Below, in pieces: positions 7,744 to 13,489 of a DNA stretch of 15,015 nt. A program made the position numbers and the translations under genes. The notes beneath the pieces were generated by a model, which searched no databases, was not told the DNA's origin, and worked only from the letters and a program-made list of their open reading frames with translations. Positions within the stretch are counted from its first letter, which is position 1, and the number at the start of each line of letters is the position of its first letter. This DNA is from Thermodesulfovibrio sp. GTDB taxonomy: Bacteria; Nitrospirota; Thermodesulfovibrionia; Thermodesulfovibrionales; Thermodesulfovibrionaceae. The stretch is from the NCBI GenBank assembly GCA_026415995.1, contig JAOAGB010000065.1, forward strand, positions 1-15,015, in the 5' to 3' direction.

Positions 7744-8862
7744 ATGAAAGAATTTAGGCTTAATATGATGGATAGGGTTTTAAACTGGATTGCCTCTCAT
7801 GACGATGAGCCTCCCTATTTATTAATTGACAGAGATGTTTTGAAGGAAAAAGTTTCAATTATTGGTAAGGGCATAACGAATTCAAGAGTTTTTTATGCAG
7901 TTAAAGCAAACCCTGACATAGAAGTTCTTAGATTTCTTAATCAATTCAACATAGGTTTTGAAATAGCCTCAGAAGGGGAACTTGCTATTCTTCAAGAATT
8001 GAAAGTTTCACCAGACAGAATTATAACAAGTAATCCCATTAAAACTTTCAAATTTTTAAAATCTGCTGTTGAATATGGAATTGACTATTATGCCTTTGAT
8101 TCTTTTGCTGAAGTTGAAAAGCTTGCCAAGTATGCATCTGGCAAAAAAGTTTATGTTAGATTGTCTGTTCCAAATGAAGGTAGTGAGTGGCCTCTTAGCA
8201 AGAAATTTGGAGTAGAAATGGAAGAGGCAGTTGAACTTTTAATCTATGCTCAAAAAAGAGGTCTGCTTCCAATTGGTATAACCTTTCATGTAGGCTCTCA
8301 ATGTAGCAATATTTATAATTGGCATACGGCAATTGATAAGGCAAGACAGGTTAGAGAGATAGCGCAAAATGAAGGCATTGAAATAAAAATGCTTAATATC
8401 GGAGGGGGTTATCCCATAGAGTATTTAAAGAAAGTTCCAGATATTGAAACGATTGAAAATAAGATTGATTCTTTAATTCAAAAAAGCTTTCCTAACACTG
8501 ACATATTTATCGAACCAGGAAGAGCAGTAGTTGGTGATGCAGGAGTTTTTGTATCCAAAATCATAGGTAAGGCGAAAAGAGGCGATGAAAATTGGCTTTA
8601 TATAGATGTGGGAGTATTCAATGGTTTAATGGAAAGCATTGGAGGCATTAAATATCAATACATCGTTGGGAGCAGAGGAGAAGAAAGGGAATGGACTATT
8701 GCAGGTCCCAGTTGTGATAGCTTCGATGTAATTGATAAAGGTGTAATACTGCCTGAACCTGATGTAGGCAGCCTCATTCTTATTCTCTCTGCAGGAGCAT
8801 ATACTATCTCATATGCTTCGGAATTTAATGGATTTTCCATACCAAAAACATTTTTAATATAG
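7744..8862 (+). CDS. PLP-dependent ornithine/lysine decarboxylase, alanine-racemase fold (type III)
   Basis: This 372-residue protein is a fold-type III basic amino acid decarboxylase of the eukaryotic ODC type. The PLP lysine is K54 in YAVKANPD, H182 lies in FHVGSQ, the phosphate-binding GGG is at 220-222 and EPGR at 257-260. The substrate-proximal residues C324-D325 occur in GPSCDSFD, and Y353 lies in AGAYTISYASEFNGF. Adjacent speE points to ornithine decarboxylase making putrescine; lysine or dual activity is possible, since the substrate-specificity helix cannot be resolved by eye. The start is uncertain: M1 at 7744 has no ribosome site and sits directly after a -10-like box, while M8 (7765) has a weak AGG seven bases upstream and would better fit the usual N-terminus. 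The stop overlaps the AGGAGG of speE, so the two are coupled. Confidence 0.9.
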   Translation: MKEFRLNMMDRVLNWIASHDDEPPYLLIDRDVLKEKVSIIGKGITNSRVFYAVKANPDIEVLRFLNQFNIGFEIASEGELAILQELKVSPDRIITSNPIKTFKFLKSAVEYGIDYYAFDSFAEVEKLAKYASGKKVYVRLSVPNEGSEWPLSKKFGVEMEEAVELLIYAQKRGLLPIGITFHVGSQCSNIYNWHTAIDKARQVREIAQNEGIEIKMLNIGGGYPIEYLKKVPDIETIENKIDSLIQKSFPNTDIFIEPGRAVVGDAGVFVSKIIGKAKRGDENWLYIDVGVFNGLMESIGGIKYQYIVGSRGEEREWTIAGPSCDSFDVIDKGVILPEPDVGSLILILSAGAYTISYASEFNGFSIPKTFLI

Positions 8863-8873
8863 GAGGAACTATC

Positions 8874-9710
8874 ATGATTAGATTTTTTGAGAAAGACCCT
8901 TATGCACCTATACAGTATACCTATGAGGTGGAAAAAATTCTGTATAAAGGGAAAAGCCCCTTTCAGGAAATAATGGTTTTTGAAAATCCATATTTTGGAA
9001 GGATTCTTGTGCTTGACAATGTGGTTCAGCTTACGGAAAGGGATGAATTTATCTATCATGAAATGCTTACTCATGTACTTATGCATTCCCATCCTGAAGC
9101 AAAAACAGTAGCTGTTATCGGTGGCGGTGATGGTGGTGCTGTAAGAGAGGTATTGAAGCATGACTGTGTTAAAAAATTATATTTCATTGAAATAGATGAA
9201 GAGGTTATAAATGTTTCAAAAAAGTTCTTTCCCTCTGTCTCCTCTGCCATTGATGATCCAAGAGTAGAAATAAAATGCATGGACGGAGCAGAATTTATAA
9301 AGTCAATGGAAAATACTCTTGATGTTATCATAGTTGATTCTACAGATATAATAGGCTTTGCAAAAAGTCTCTTTACAGTAGAGTTCTTCAAATCCGTAAG
9401 GGATGCACTTACTGAAAAGGGCATGTTTGTAACTCTTTCAGAATCTCTTATTTTTCACAAAGAGCTTGTTTATGAGGTGCAGAATTCTATGAAGCTAATT
9501 TTTCCCATTGTTGACCTCTATACAGCAAGCATTGCCACATATGCGGGAAACTGGTGGACGTTCTCAGTAGGGTCAAAATCCCTTGATCCTCGAGAAATTA
9601 GAAAACCAGTTAAAGTCTCAACAAAACTTTATACTGAAGATTTACACAAAACCTGTTTTTTGCCAAGGGATATCTATAGTAAATTAATGAATAAAGAGCT
9701 TATTTGGTAA
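8874..9710 (+). CDS. speE: Polyamine aminopropyltransferase (spermidine synthase)
   Basis: SpeE transfers an aminopropyl group from decarboxylated S-adenosylmethionine to putrescine (or a related amine). The 278 residues have the expected N-terminal strand domain, YHEMLTHVLM (61-70), the nucleotide motif VIGGGDGGAVREVLKH (81-96), acidic FIEIDEEV (104-111) for the ribose, and catalytic D155/D158 in DSTD. Two normally well-conserved stretches differ: the usual DSTDPxGP reads DSTDIIGFA, and the Q of the usual QSES reads L in LSES. Both line the amine pocket, so amine preference may be altered (inference). AGGAGG (8861-8866) sits seven bases before ATG and overlaps the upstream stop codon, placing it in an operon with the decarboxylase. 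No S-adenosylmethionine decarboxylase gene is in the window. No terminator is seen after the stop. Confidence 0.92.
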   Translation: MIRFFEKDPYAPIQYTYEVEKILYKGKSPFQEIMVFENPYFGRILVLDNVVQLTERDEFIYHEMLTHVLMHSHPEAKTVAVIGGGDGGAVREVLKHDCVKKLYFIEIDEEVINVSKKFFPSVSSAIDDPRVEIKCMDGAEFIKSMENTLDVIIVDSTDIIGFAKSLFTVEFFKSVRDALTEKGMFVTLSESLIFHKELVYEVQNSMKLIFPIVDLYTASIATYAGNWWTFSVGSKSLDPREIRKPVKVSTKLYTEDLHKTCFLPRDIYSKLMNKELIW

Positions 9711-9734
9711 ATAATTCTATATCATAACAAGTTC

Positions 9735-9752
9735 GTTACTTAATGGTAACAT
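9735..9752 (+). promoter_or_regulatory. Candidate enhancer site 1 (GTTACTT-N6-AACAT)
   Basis: GTTACTTAATGGTAACAT includes a perfect 5-bp dyad, GTTAC-N6-GTAAC (9735-9750). Its centre lies about 120 bases upstream of the start site predicted from the sigma-54 promoter at 9838-9853, which is a usual distance for enhancer-binding proteins. A second copy sits 33 bases downstream. As a terminator it is unlikely: the stem is short and no T-tract follows. Function is inferred. Confidence 0.45.
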
Positions 9753-9767
9753 CTTAAATCAGCAAAA

Positions 9768-9785
9768 GTTACTTTTACTAAACAT
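9768..9785 (+). promoter_or_regulatory. Candidate enhancer site 2 (GTTACTT-N6-AACAT)
   Basis: GTTACTTTTACTAAACAT repeats the 7- and 5-base ends of site 1 with the same 6-base gap, but with a weaker dyad. Start-to-start spacing is 33 bases, close to three helical turns, so both sites face the same side of the DNA. It is centred near -87 relative to the predicted sigma-54 start. The pair suggests cooperative binding of one activator; this is inference. Confidence 0.4.
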
Positions 9786-9837
9786 AATTTTTGTAATAAA
9801 TCAACAAATACCTTAAATTACAACAACTTAATTACGA

Positions 9838-9853
9838 TGGCATTAAACTTGCT
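9838..9853 (+). promoter_or_regulatory. Sigma-54 (RpoN) -24/-12 promoter
   Basis: TGGCATTAAACTTGCT matches the sigma-54 consensus TGGCAC-N5-TTGCW at all but one base, with the required ten bases between GG and GC. The predicted start site is near 9864, giving a leader of about 36 bases before the stress protein gene at 9900, which has a strong AAGGAGG site. The two repeats upstream (9735-9785) fit activator sites. This is the only such correctly spaced match I noticed outside coding sequence. It implies that the downstream genes need ATP-driven activation by an enhancer-binding protein. Confidence 0.72.
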
Positions 9854-9858
9854 CTATT

Positions 9859-9869
9859 TTATCTGATAA
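9859..9869. promoter_or_regulatory. Palindrome TTATC-T-GATAA at the predicted transcription start
   Basis: A perfect 5-bp dyad around one central base overlaps the start site predicted from the sigma-54 promoter. It could be a small operator or a chance result of AT-rich sequence; there is no second copy nearby. Confidence 0.2.
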
Positions 9870-9899
9870 GTTTTCTGAAATAACTTAAAGGAGGAAAAT

Positions 9900-10319
9900 A
9901 TGCAGAAGATTTTAGTATGCATTGATGGTTCAGAAATTTCTGAAAGAATTATAGGCAAAGCAGCTGAGAAAGCAAAAAAAGATGGTTCAAAAGTCATAGT
10001 ACTATACGTAGTGGAGGATTTTTGTCCCATAGGTTTGACAGAGGTTGATTGTAACACCATAAGAGAGCTTCTCTTTAAAGAGGCAAAAGCCATAATTGAT
10101 TCTGCCGTGAATAGCTTTAAATCTCAAGGTATAGAGGTAAACAGTTTAATCAAAGAAGGAAGGCCAGCAGATGTGATAATTGATGTTGCAAAGGAAGAAA
10201 AGATAGATGAGATATTTATTGGTTCTCACGGTAAGCATGGTGCAAAAAAATTCTTACAGGGCAGTGTGTCCTCAAGGGTGGTTGAAGCAGCTCCCTGTCC
10301 TGTAACAGTAATTAAATAA
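9900..10319 (+). CDS. Universal stress protein (UspA family, ATP-binding type)
   Basis: This 139-residue single-domain Usp begins KILVCIDGSE, the usual first strand with the adenine/Mg aspartate (D9). It ends with the complete ATP-binding signature G-2x-G-9x-G-S in GSHGKHGAKKFLQGSVSS, followed by APCPVTVIK. It should therefore bind ATP, like MJ0577, rather than belong to the ATP-lacking UspA group. Usp proteins are cytoplasmic dimers that modulate stress or partner proteins, often transporters when encoded beside them. It has a strong AAGGAGG site five bases before ATG and is the first gene after the sigma-54 promoter. The next gene, a 57-residue membrane protein, starts 63 bases later with no terminator between, so they are probably co-transcribed with the permease. 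The partner relation to the permease is inference. Confidence 0.92.
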   Translation: MQKILVCIDGSEISERIIGKAAEKAKKDGSKVIVLYVVEDFCPIGLTEVDCNTIRELLFKEAKAIIDSAVNSFKSQGIEVNSLIKEGRPADVIIDVAKEEKIDEIFIGSHGKHGAKKFLQGSVSSRVVEAAPCPVTVIK

Positions 10320-10382
10320 TTTTATAATGCAAGTTATTACAAAGTTATACAAAAAATAAACTAAAAGGAGGAGGGATTAACT

Positions 10383-10556
10383 ATGCAAGAAGAAAAAAAA
10401 TCTGCAGAATTTGAAGAAAAGGCTCGTGAGACCTTTTCAGCTGAAAGAAGAGAGGATTACGCAGTTTTAGTAATAGCAACGATAGTAGTTTTATTGGTAT
10501 TGTTAGGAGTTATTGATAAGAAAATTATTTCAGCTTTGTATCTTTTTAAATATTAA
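10383..10556 (+). CDS. Small single-pass membrane protein, 57 residues, unknown function
   Basis: I do not recognise a family. The frame has ATG at 10383 preceded by AAAAGGAGGAGGG (10363-10375), among the strongest ribosome sites in the window, which supports real translation. Residues 1-25 are highly charged (MQEEKKSAEFEEK, then ETFSAERRED), and residues 26-44 form one hydrophobic span (YAVLVIATIVVLLVLLGVI). A short tail (DKKIISALYLFKY) follows. By the positive-inside rule orientation is ambiguous, with charges on both sides. It is 32 bases upstream of the permease gene and 63 downstream of the stress protein gene, without a terminator, so it is likely an accessory subunit or regulator of the permease (inference). 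It is short enough to be missed by gene callers with a 60-codon cut-off. Coding status is likely; function unknown. Confidence 0.75.
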   Translation: MQEEKKSAEFEEKARETFSAERREDYAVLVIATIVVLLVLLGVIDKKIISALYLFKY

Positions 10557-10588
10557 AATAACATCAATTAAAGATAGGGAGGAAAGCT

Positions 10589-11908
10589 ATGGGTGTAGGT
10601 ATAGATTTAACAGATGTAAAACAATGGCCAAAAATGTTTTGGGGATTTTTAGTTTGCCTATTTCTAGCTTGGTTGGTGCTTCAATATGATAACTATGTAA
10701 TAGGAGATTTACACAGAGGATATAGGGAGGCATCAAAAGTACTAAAGGATGTAAAGGACGGTAAACCCATAAAAACCTATGAAGAGTATGTAACAGAAAA
10801 GAAAGAATCATACAAAAAAGCTATGGAAAAGTATGAAGCTGGTTTAGAGAAGAAAAAACCCTCTAAACCTTTTATTTTAAAACAGAATGACTATGATTAC
10901 ATTATTCAAAATAAGGACATGCCAGGTAAGTTTAGTTTTGGTGAAAGGATGAATCAATTTCAGTTAACCTATGTGGCTGTGTTGCTACTGGGTGGAATGT
11001 TAATTAGAAATACTATAGGTGTGCCTAAATTTTTACAACCAGGTACTGTTGCAGCTCGACCTTTCATAAAGCCAGGAATAATAATTTTGGGAGCCTATTA
11101 CATGTGGTCTGATGTTTTAAGAGTCGGAATGATAGGACTTGTGCTGGTTTTATTATTTGTTATGGGAGCTGCTATAGCCATATCAATATGGGGCAAAAGA
11201 GCTAAGGCTGATGACGGACTGATGGGACTTATGAGTGCTGGAGTGGGAGTTTGCGGAGTCTCTGCGGCTGTTGCAGTTGCTCCTGTTGTAAATGCAAAGC
11301 CAAGAGACTTTTTCTATGCTATCGGTACAATTTTGCTTTTTGGTACCTTAGCACTTTTTACATTCCCCTATATTGGAAAACTATTAGGCATGCCTCAACC
11401 AGTTTATGGAGCATGGGTTGGCACTGCCATACTTAATACTGCTCAGCTTGTGGCTGCTGCTACTTGGTACGGGCATGAAGCTCTTCTTACTGCTAATGTG
11501 GTAAACATTGTGCGAATTGGATTTATTCCTATTATTGTTCTGTGGTGTATTTATTATTATGTAGTAAGACCAGCAAGACAAGCAGGTGAAAGCGGTGCCT
11601 CTGTAAATACAATTCAGGTAATCAAGGAAAAATTCCCGATATTTATCTTAGGATTTTTCATAATGGTTACTCTCAATGAGATGAAATTATTTTCACCTGA
11701 TGTAAAGGATTTATTAGGTAGAGATATTGTCAAAATATTCATGGCAATTGGTTTTGCAGGGGTAGGACTTAACATAGCCTTTGATGACCTTAGAAAAGCT
11801 GGGGGAATTGCCTTTGTAATAGGAATTGTGGCTGCAACAGTAAAGGCAGTTTTGGCAGCTTTATTTGTAATGGCGCTTGGACCAGGACCATTCACTATAA
11901 AGCAATAA
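10589..11908 (+). CDS. Enlarged YeiH/UPF0324-type permease ('putative sulfate exporter' family)
   Basis: The C-terminal two thirds of this 439-residue membrane protein resemble the UPF0324/YeiH family (Pfam Cons_hypoth698): SAGVGVCGVSAAVAVAPVV (216-234) matches the family's glycine/alanine motif, and YGAWVGTAILNTAQLVAA (273-290) matches the second half motif. Hydrophobic spans are seen near 16-32, 126-140, 161-178, 180-200, 241-262, 301-326, 350-363, 378-396 and 405-430. Two features are unusual. Members are typically about 330-350 residues, but here a first span is followed by a polar, lysine/glutamate-rich section of about 90 residues (33-125) that may form a coiled coil. The position often held by histidine in the second motif is asparagine (N283). 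Substrate is unknown; the 'sulfate exporter' name is not experimentally founded. GGGAGG at 10577-10582 is well spaced. It is co-directed with the stress protein and small protein genes under the sigma-54 promoter. Confidence 0.82.
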   Translation: MGVGIDLTDVKQWPKMFWGFLVCLFLAWLVLQYDNYVIGDLHRGYREASKVLKDVKDGKPIKTYEEYVTEKKESYKKAMEKYEAGLEKKKPSKPFILKQNDYDYIIQNKDMPGKFSFGERMNQFQLTYVAVLLLGGMLIRNTIGVPKFLQPGTVAARPFIKPGIIILGAYYMWSDVLRVGMIGLVLVLLFVMGAAIAISIWGKRAKADDGLMGLMSAGVGVCGVSAAVAVAPVVNAKPRDFFYAIGTILLFGTLALFTFPYIGKLLGMPQPVYGAWVGTAILNTAQLVAAATWYGHEALLTANVVNIVRIGFIPIIVLWCIYYYVVRPARQAGESGASVNTIQVIKEKFPIFILGFFIMVTLNEMKLFSPDVKDLLGRDIVKIFMAIGFAGVGLNIAFDDLRKAGGIAFVIGIVAATVKAVLAALFVMALGPGPFTIKQ

Positions 11909-11915
11909 ATGTTAT

Positions 11916-11947
11916 ACAGGAGAGAGAATCTGACTTCTCTCTCCTGT
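11916..11947 (+). terminator. 13-bp perfect hairpin after the permease gene
   Basis: ACAGGAGAGAGAA (11916-11928) and TTCTCTCTCCTGT (11935-11947) pair perfectly around a 6-base TCTGAC loop. It begins seven bases after the permease stop. The following CTTATTGC is only a poor T-tract, so it may terminate partially, or protect the 3' end of the upstream mRNA and set a lower level for the second stress protein gene. No convincing new promoter is seen before 12001. Confidence 0.6.
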
Positions 11948-12000
11948 CTTATTGCAGTTCCTATGTTAAAATAAATGAAAAGCTATAAAGGTAAAATATT

Positions 12001-12453
12001 TTGAAAAAGATAATTCTCTGTACAGACGGAGAAAAACACAGTCAGAAAGCAGAAGAGCTCGGTATAAAGTTTGCTAAAAATTTTAATGTGGAATTAGTAT
12101 GTCTATATGTGGTAGATTCTTACCCTAAGAAATTCACAGATGAAATTTATGCGGTAAATAGGGAGGAGTGTAGAAAATATCTTGATAATGCTCTTACTCA
12201 GGAAGGTTTGAAAGCTTTTGAAAGATTTATGGATAAGGCAAAAAATTTTGATATATCAGTTAAGACAAAATTAAGGTATGGATTACCATATGAGGAGATA
12301 ATGAAGGAAATCAGAGAGGGAGGTTACGATCTGCTAATAATGGGCATAAAAAGATATAAAAGTTTTCTTGACAGAATACGTTCCTTTTATTTGCCAAAAA
12401 GAATTTTTGAAAATTCACCAATTCCTGTACTTTTTGCTGTTTCCGATGAATAA
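12001..12453 (+). CDS. Universal stress protein, divergent (ATP loop lost)
   Basis: This 150-residue protein begins KKIILCTDGEKHSQKAEELG and has the strand LVCLYVVDSYPK, typical of Usp domains, and ends SPIPVLFAV like other members. The first-strand aspartate (D9) is present, but the G-2x-G-9x-G-S loop is not: the region after LLIMGI reads KRYKSFLDRIRSF. Nucleotide binding is therefore doubtful, and it may act by dimerising with the ATP-type Usp encoded upstream (inference). It starts with TTG at 12001 with a weak AAAGG nine bases before; an ATG further upstream at 11974 is out of frame and quickly terminated. It lies beyond the 13-bp hairpin and overlaps the next gene by eight bases, suggesting coupled translation with the membrane-anchored protein. 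Confidence 0.85.
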   Translation: MKKIILCTDGEKHSQKAEELGIKFAKNFNVELVCLYVVDSYPKKFTDEIYAVNREECRKYLDNALTQEGLKAFERFMDKAKNFDISVKTKLRYGLPYEEIMKEIREGGYDLLIMGIKRYKSFLDRIRSFYLPKRIFENSPIPVLFAVSDE

Positions 12454-13015
12454 CAAAGTTTCTTTTACCGTTCCTGTCTCAGCTAAGGCTATTTATGAAG
12501 TTATAACTGATTTAAATTTACTTTTTAGATTAAATATCCAGTGGCATATAAAAAATCATAATTTTACTAAACCTATAACAAAGGGATCCAATTATTCAAT
12601 TCGCTTGCATTATGACAGAGAGGATACAGAAATTGAACATAAAGTTGAAGTTTTAGACTTAATCCAAAACTCCCTAATGATAACGGATTTAAAGGGAGCA
12701 AAGGGAAGAAAAATTATATTTAAATTAGAAGGAATAAGCGATAGACACTCCACTTTTACATTAGAAGAAGAGAGAGATGACTCTCTTACCAAAGAGGAAC
12801 TTATGGAGCTTAACTTATGGGCTAAAAGCATAATTAACTATGCTATGATAAGTCAAAGCAAAAAGATAACTTCACGTATTTGGAAATTTATTCTTGATAA
12901 AATATGGTTAAAGCTCAGTCCAACAGGCAGGAGAGTAGTCTTTTTTATAGTTATCTCAGAAATTTTTGCCTTACTTTTCTTTATTATGTTGGTTATTTAC
13001 TTTTTATTTGCTTGA
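12446..13015 (+). CDS. SRPBCC-like ligand-binding domain protein with a C-terminal membrane anchor
   Basis: From ATG 12446 the product has 189 residues. The first 145 or so resemble a polyketide cyclase/START-like (SRPBCC) fold: an opening strand KVSFTVPVSAKAIYEVITDL, alternating strands such as IEHKVEVLDL and STFTLEEERDD, and a long C-terminal helix from about 115. This is recognition by pattern, not by a catalytic motif. Residues 164-188 are strongly hydrophobic (VVFFIVISEIFALLFF and onward) after the basic stretch SPTGRRV, so the domain is probably cytoplasmic and tail-anchored. The frame is open back to 12368, but that extension lies inside the stress protein gene and would add an implausible N-terminus; 12446 gives an 8-base overlap and coupling. 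Ligand is unknown. It ends just before a bidirectional terminator. Confidence 0.7.
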   Translation: MNNKVSFTVPVSAKAIYEVITDLNLLFRLNIQWHIKNHNFTKPITKGSNYSIRLHYDREDTEIEHKVEVLDLIQNSLMITDLKGAKGRKIIFKLEGISDRHSTFTLEEERDDSLTKEELMELNLWAKSIINYAMISQSKKITSRIWKFILDKIWLKLSPTGRRVVFFIVISEIFALLFFIMLVIYFLFA

Positions 13016-13018
13016 TAT

Positions 13019-13050
13019 AAAAAGTCGGAGGAATATTCCCCCGACTTTTT
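13019..13050. terminator. Bidirectional intrinsic terminator
   Basis: AAAAAGTCGG (13019-13028) pairs with CCGACTTTTT (13041-13050), with two further inner G-C pairs after one mismatch and an AATATT loop. A T-run follows the stem on the plus strand and, because the left arm begins with A residues, also on the minus strand. It separates the convergent membrane-anchored SRPBCC gene and ndk and can stop transcription from both. Confidence 0.88.
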
Positions 13051-13072
13051 TATCAAAAGGCGATTGAAAATC

Positions 13073-13489
13073 TTAGAGAATTTCTAAATTAGAGAAGAAA
13101 TAGGGAATTTCATAGCCTGCTGAACCTTGGGAATCAGAGCCATGAACAGCGTTTCTTTCAATATTTTCAGCAAAATCCTTTCTTATAGTGCCTTCTTCTG
13201 CTTGTGCAGGATTGGTAGCACCCATGATTTTTCTTACTCTTGAAATAGCATCTTCGCCTTCTAAAACCATTACAACGATTGGTCCTTCAGACATAAAGTC
13301 AGTAAGAGATTCATAGAAAGGCCTTTCTTTATGAACTATATAAAATCCCTTAGCTTCTTCTTTAGTCATTTTAATTTTTTTAAGAGCTGCCACTCTTAAT
13401 CCGTTTCTTTCAAAGCGAGAAATTATTTCACCTATTAGGTTTTTACTTACTGCATCAGGTTTGATAATTACAAGTGTTCTTTCAATCAT
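13073..13489 (-). CDS. ndk: Nucleoside diphosphate kinase
   Basis: Ndk equalises nucleoside tri- and diphosphates through a phosphohistidine. The 138 residues align along their whole length with E. coli Ndk: K10 in IIKPDAV, Y50, GATNPAQAEEGTIR (90-103), N113 and catalytic H116 in NAVHGSDS. No residue of the active site is missing. The ATG overlaps the TGA of mdh (ATGA), and AAGGAGG lies inside the end of mdh, so translation is coupled. It is the last gene of the fabD-mdh-ndk run and its stop lies about 22 bases before the bidirectional terminator. Cytoplasmic; function secure. Confidence 0.96.
   Translation of the reverse strand: MIERTLVIIKPDAVSKNLIGEIISRFERNGLRVAALKKIKMTKEEAKGFYIVHKERPFYESLTDFMSEGPIVVMVLEGEDAISRVRKIMGATNPAQAEEGTIRKDFAENIERNAVHGSDSQGSAGYEIPYFFSNLEIL

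Noticed and set aside
8655..9161. 168-codon open frame on the minus strand across the decarboxylase/speE junction
   Set aside because: It is opposite two well-conserved genes, its translation has no recognisable domain, and it has no ribosome site; a shadow frame.
10331..10351. Imperfect direct repeat AAGTTATTACA / AAGTTATACA between the first Usp and the small protein gene
   Set aside because: Too short and AT-rich to separate from chance, with no dyad and no promoter element in phase.
12368..12445. Longer start for the SRPBCC-like protein at 12368
   Set aside because: The extra 26 residues lie wholly inside the Usp gene in another frame and look unlike a natural N-terminus; ATG 12446 gives the usual SRPBCC start.
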